DNA from: Euryodendron excelsum | Taxonomy: Eukaryota; Streptophyta; Magnoliopsida; Ericales; Pentaphylacaceae | Direction: 5' to 3' | Length of the DNA: 64,000 nt | NCBI GenBank assembly: GCA_033060915.1 | Contig: CM065398.1 | Coordinates: 1,697,001 to 1,761,000 of the forward strand | Program-made: the position numbers and the translations under genes | The notes under the pieces: model-generated | Databases searched by the model: none | What the model saw: only the letters and a program-made list of their open reading frames with translations | Told to the model about the DNA's origin: nothing | In this document: positions 59,574 to 64,000 of the stretch, piece after piece | Layout of the letters: each line of letters starts with the position of its first letter | Position numbering within the stretch: the first letter of the stretch is position 1

Positions 59574-61067
59574 ATGGACTCTTCAAAGAGGTGAATTCTC
59601 AGTATAGTTCTAGATAACTATATATATATATATATATATCTTTGGTAGATGAAGATTTATTTGGTTGTGTAAAGGTTTAGAATCTTTAGACCCATTTTCT
59701 TGTTTGCAGGCCAGAAGATGTTGTGACGGTTGATGTACATGCTGCCAACGATCTCTTTGGCCAAGGTCACCGGTACTTAGATGTGAGGTTGGTACTGAAT
59801 TCTCAAGAAACGACTTTGCCTAACACGTAGTTATTATATGTATATATACCTACATATATATATATATATATATATCTCATTTTTTTTTTGTGTAGAGAAA
59901 TTGGGAGTCCTTTCAAATTAAGTTCCTTTATGTATTATTAATGAAATGGTCAAGGCTGCAGCTATGGTGATGATTGATGAATCTAACAAGAATTGGAAGT
60001 ACTTCACCATCAATTAGCTTGAAAAGAGTGGGAAAGAAGGGAAAACAAATGAAGGAAATAGACTGGACATATATTCTTCGGCCCACTTATGTGTTTTCTT
60101 TTTTATCTTTTTGGCTTGGCTAATGCGCCTTCTTGTTTTACAAAACGTACTGACATAGCATGGTTAACATCATCTGTTACTTGTAGCAAAAGATTAATTA
60201 TTTAGCATCTATTTACTTTTTTTTTTTTGGTTATATTAAATAGCATCTAATTGTTCCGAGCATTATAAATCTCATTCATTCGCCTATACATAGGACAAAC
60301 GAGGAGTTCAACAAGGGACACATAGACAATGCCCTGAATGCTCCTTACATGTTCATCACACAAGAAGGTGCAACGTATTTCTTCTTATATTCGATCCTCT
60401 TCTCCTTTTCATCATTTTTATCATTTCAATAAGTTTTTTGAAATGGCCTTTGACTTTAGTTATCAACATCATCACCATGATTAGATTATGTATTTATTTC
60501 AGCATCATAAATTTATTTTTATTCACTTACTTTTTGTTGATCAGCAGGCAGGATTAAAAACCCCGAATTTCTCGCACAAGTTTCATTAATTTGCGAGAAA
60601 GGAGATCACTTGGTCGTGGTAAGAACATCAACAACACTTCCTTTGCCCAACCTATTTCTAATGGTAGCATCTGCATGCAGTTATTGCATCCATTACATCT
60701 TATGATGAAGGCTTATTTTCATTGTGAAGGGTTGCAACAGTGGAGGTAGATCCCTTCGTGCTTGTGTTGATCTCCTTAATGCAGTAAGTCCCACTATACA
60801 AATGTTTTTCAAGATGATCTCAACTACTTCAGAGCCAAATTCATTGGGTTAAAAAAGTTTCAACAGTTCCCTTATGTCATCATTTTAGAGCTCTATAATT
60901 CTATACATATTCATAAACAAAAGTGTCAGAGAAGACAGATTTCAATATGGCAGGGCTTCAAGCATGTGACAAACATGGGAGGGGGTTACTCTGCGTGGGT
61001 GGAGAATGAGTATGGAGGGAACAAAGCAGCAGAGGAGTTCAAAACTTCTTGCAAGTTTCGCCCATGA
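59574..61067 (+). CDS. Thiosulfate sulfurtransferase (rhodanese), STR16/17/18 type
   Basis: Six exons: 59574-59590, 59710-59787, 60294-60367, 60548-60618, 60730-60783 and 60954-61067, all with GT-AG introns and one continuous frame of 135 codons plus stop. Residues 12-32 give TVDVHAANDLFGQGHRYLDV and R32, the start of a single rhodanese domain. H41 and PYM (49-51) follow. The active-site loop is C82-N-S-G-G-R87, with C82 the persulfide-carrying cysteine. NMGGGYSAWV (105-114) closes the domain. The length fits the short plant single-domain proteins. There is no transit peptide, unlike the plastid SEN1/DIN1 relative, so a cytosolic protein is likely. The family moves sulfane sulfur from thiosulfate to a thiophile; the plant substrate is not known. 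The first coding exon has only 17 bases. I judge it intact; choice among STR16, 17 and 18 is uncertain. Confidence 0.92.
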
Positions 61068-61199
61068 AATTTTATTTTTATTTTTTCTCTTCTTTTAAAT
61101 GAATTGGCCTTTTGTTATAATCGAGCGAACGCAGCAGCGTCTGAGGTGTGGGTTGCTTCTGATAATTTGCTGGAAATCTGCGAGTTGAATTTGTGAATC

Positions 61200-61205
61200 A
61201 ATAAA
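61200..61205 (+). terminator. Probable polyadenylation signal of the rhodanese gene
   Basis: AATAAA lies 133 bases after the stop codon. Confidence 0.55.
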
Positions 61206-61734
61206 ACAACTTGATTGTGGCATGGACAACTTCTGAATGTGAATTAAAATGGACAACTTCGGCATAGTAACTTTATAAATGGGTAGATATACCATTTGGC
61301 CAAGAAAATGCCAACGTTAATTTTGTGACGGCCGAGTAACTTTACCATTTACTTATATATTCTAGGGGTTTTTTGTAACTTTATTTTTGTTTTTGTCACT
61401 ATATCTTCCACTTTTAGTGACCATGCATCCCATCTCTAAAAGTACTTGAATTAGTGATGAGTCATTGTGGTCACTAAAACCCATCAATTTCATCATTAAA
61501 TGCCACACTTTCATCAATTTCATCACACAGCAATTGTCTGGAATTTTAAGTTCACGAGAGAGGGATTGAGGTAGACAAAAAGAAAAAAAAAAAAGAGGCT
61601 AAAGCCATTATTGTGGCTTGAACTCCATGAATAAGAAAAAAGAAAACAGAAGTTCTTAGGCAAAGCGAATTTTATATGAATATTTATTTCGAATCTGGAA
61701 GGAAAAATAGTAGCCTTTTCATCAATTTTCCTTT
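61206..61734. other. Intergenic sequence between the rhodanese gene and the LINE
   Basis: A TTTTAGTGACC/GGTCACTAAAA pair at 61413-61480 resembles CACTA subterminal sequence but no terminus is seen. An A-rich run lies at 61580-61595. Confidence 0.4.
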
Positions 61735-64000
61735 TTCTGACAGAAGCAAAAAGATATATTATAACATATGACATACATCAAGGGATAGGATGAGACAGCA
61801 CAGAATAACACTGGCCAAGACACCCCAAAATTCAAACGAGATCAACAACAAGGAGCCGAAGTTGATGAGGATCCAACCTGTTCAAAACAAAACAACAAAA
61901 AGGGGGCTCTTACATCGAAGCCATCCCTACACCCACATCCCTAACAACATAAAACTACCCTTTGATACCCCTCACCCCCTGAAGAAAATAGAACACATCA
62001 GAAATTGAATACATAAATTTGGGTTTCATAGCTTTGATCCAGAGAGTTGCTGGAATTATAGCACTATCCACTTTCCTAAACTTCATACTCATTCCTTGCT
62101 TTCCAAATATGCCATACCACAAATAGGAATGAGGCCTCCCATAGCGACTTCTCCACTTTCCTAAACTTGATACTCAACCACCATTGAAACAGAGATGATA
62201 AACAACAAGGGCTAACCCACACAAGACCCCCACCATTTGATAAAATAACTCCAAATTTTCCAGGCTTCCACACATTTGGGCAACAGAGGGTCTGAATGCT
62301 CCACATCCATTTGACATAATTCACATAACACAGAACCAGACTGGGATAAATATTTTCTTCTTGACAAAAAAAATCCTTGTCTTAACCTTGCCTTGCAAAG
62401 CCATCCACCCAAAAATTCTAACTTTCATAGGAGCATCAATCTTCCACACTTCATACAATAATTCAGAATCCTGCAAAGGCCTAGCAGCGACACAATTACA
62501 TAGAGAGTTGACAGTGAACCTACCTTCCTTTCTTATTTTCCAGCACATAGTATCCTTTGAAGATATTGACAGCTTAACTGGATCTAGAAGCTTCAGAAGG
62601 TTACTTTGTTCTTCTTCTTCCCAAGCTCTGAGTTTCCTTTTGAATTTGAAATTTCAGGTTAAACTATCCATCATCATATCAGCTACAGTTGTCTCTTTAA
62701 TATCTGTTAGAGAATAAAGTCTACGGTAACAAGATTTGAGAGTTTTATATCCACACCATGCTTCACTCCAAAACTTTGTATCCCTTCCATCTCCAATCCC
62801 CCATGACAATTGTTAAGCAAAGAACCCTTTATAACACCTTTATCCCAATCCAATTTTAAGATATCAAACCGTACCTTGGATCCATCCCTGTTAGAAACCT
62901 CACCCAGAAACCACCCTAACCCATCATAATTGTATTTCTGCGATACCACCTTTCTCCATAGGGCTCCCTTTTCTTTAGCGTACCTCAACCACCACTTGGC
63001 AAGAAGTGCCTCATTTAATGATGATGTGGATAAGATACCTAGACCTCCTTTTTTCAATGCTAGCTCTTGTAACTCTATCCCAACTAACACAGTGTAATTT
63101 TCTCATTCCTTCCTCCTTGCCCCAAAGAAAACTTCTTTGAATCTTCTCTAGTCTTTTGCTTACCTCTTTTGGAGCATTGAACAAAGATATATAATAAATA
63201 GGTAAGTTTGACAATGTTGATTTGATAAGAGTTAACCTACCTCCTATAGAAAGGTATTTCTTTTTCCATGTGGCCAATCTGCCTTTAAATTTCTCAATTA
63301 CTGGCTCCCACACCATAACCTTTCCTGGATTTGAGCCAATTGATAATCCCAAATAATTAAGTGGGAGCATTTGTGACTTGCATCTGAAAATTGATGCAGC
63401 TTCATTGAGGAAACATTCATCTACTCCAACACCACAAACCACACTCTTTTGAAAGTTAATTTTCAATTCTGATAGGACCTCAAAACATCTAAGAGTTCTC
63501 TTCAAACACCTCAATTCCCCTAAATCTAGTTCACAAAATAAAATTGTGGTCGTCAGCACATTAGAGATGAGCCAACACCAAATCATTTGAACCCACCTTA
63601 TTGCCATTTATTAAATTCAAAGCATGAGCCCTTCCCATCAATTAATTCAAACCCTCAACAGCAATATTAAACAGAAAAAGAGACATTGGATCCCCCTGCC
63701 TAAGCTCCCTTTGCATGGATAGTTCCTTCGCTGCAAATCCATTCACCAGCATTTACACTCTACCTGTTGATATGCATTCCTTGACCCATTTAATCCATTT
63801 TAAGCCAAATCCCATCTTTTCCATCATTTGCCAAAGGAAATTCTAGTTACCAGTATCATAGACTTTTTGGAAATCCAACTTTAGTATCACCCTCTTTCTT
63901 TTGCTTCTTTTCCATTCATACAGTATCTCATTTGAAATTAGAATACGATCTAGAATTTGTATGTCCTTGATAAATGCAGATTGATTCTCACCAATAACTT
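61735..64000 (-). mobile_element. LINE (L1-type) retrotransposon, 3' part
   Basis: Continuous with the right edge of the window. Minus-strand RT, a zinc-binding RT-associated domain, and a 3' untranslated region that ends near 61735 in a TATTATAACATATG/ATATCTTTTTGC-type tail, as plant LINEs do. The 5' part, with the endonuclease, lies beyond the window. Confidence 0.8.
62076..64000 (-). pseudogene. LINE reverse transcriptase and zf-RVT remnant
   Basis: Minus strand from 64000: DRILISNEILYEWKRSKRK and LKLDFQKVYDT, then RELRQGDPMSLFLFNIAVEG (63645-63720), a degraded catalytic FADD-box region before TILFCELDLGEL (63520-63550), LKINFQKSVVCGVGV, LPLNYLGLSIGSNPGKVMVW and GGRLTLIKSTLSNLPIYYIS (63190-63260). 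A later part gives KKGGLGILSTSSLNEALLAK (62975-63060), and the zinc-binding domain appears at 62212-62548 (KVRIFGWMALQGKVKTR, then CELC). Multiple stops and shifts show that it is inactive. Confidence 0.85.

Noticed and set aside
61413..61480. CACTA terminus near the rhodanese gene
   Set aside because: AGTGAC/GTCACT words are present but no CACTA end or subterminal cluster.

Overview
The window is nuclear DNA of a flowering plant, most likely a eudicot; species not determined. It is AT-rich and intron-bearing, and its elements are typical of plants: CACTA, MULE, Ty1-copia, Tat/Ogre-type Ty3-gypsy, a plant mobile domain gene and Tourist-like MITEs. About nine tenths is repeats and transposable elements. 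I can support one intact host gene, a small six-exon rhodanese (thiosulfate sulfurtransferase, STR16/17/18 type) at 59574-61067.

Layout. 1-3115: about 18 copies of a 174-bp tandem repeat, cut by the window edge, then the last exons and terminus of a CACTA transposon (to 4094). 4095-14410: a GGGCTTGGGC-type element holding a solo Tat/Ogre-like LTR (5389-14191), itself invaded by a CACTA (carrying a Tourist-like MITE) and by a solo LTR with a perfect 5-bp duplication. 14411-18400: mostly unassigned, with a gypsy gag remnant. 18401-47154: a decayed Ty1-copia element split by a nested block (24440-45545). That block is a minus-strand Tat/Ogre-like element: 3' LTR 24440-28694, internal region 28695-40922, truncated 5' LTR 40923-43321. 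It contains one solo LTR and abuts another. 47155-53860: unassigned sequence, then a minus-strand MULE transposase broken by a solo LTR. 53861-56990: a gypsy LTR and integrase remnant. 57793-57907: a 115-bp pure G run. 58280-59240: MITE-like and repeated sequence upstream of the rhodanese gene. 61735-64000: a minus-strand LINE.

The most interesting object is the Tat/Ogre-like element. It keeps LTRs, primer binding site, polypurine tract and a gag gene, but I find no protease, reverse transcriptase, RNase H or integrase between them. It carries a spliced gene in antisense orientation encoding a plant mobile domain (PMD), with its own upstream region that shares a short motif with the LTR promoter. 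The premature stops in both gag and the antisense gene can each be explained by single C-to-T changes in Gln or Arg codons, the pattern expected of methylated, silenced DNA.

Limits: boundaries of decayed elements are by eye. No alignment, age estimate or database search was run.
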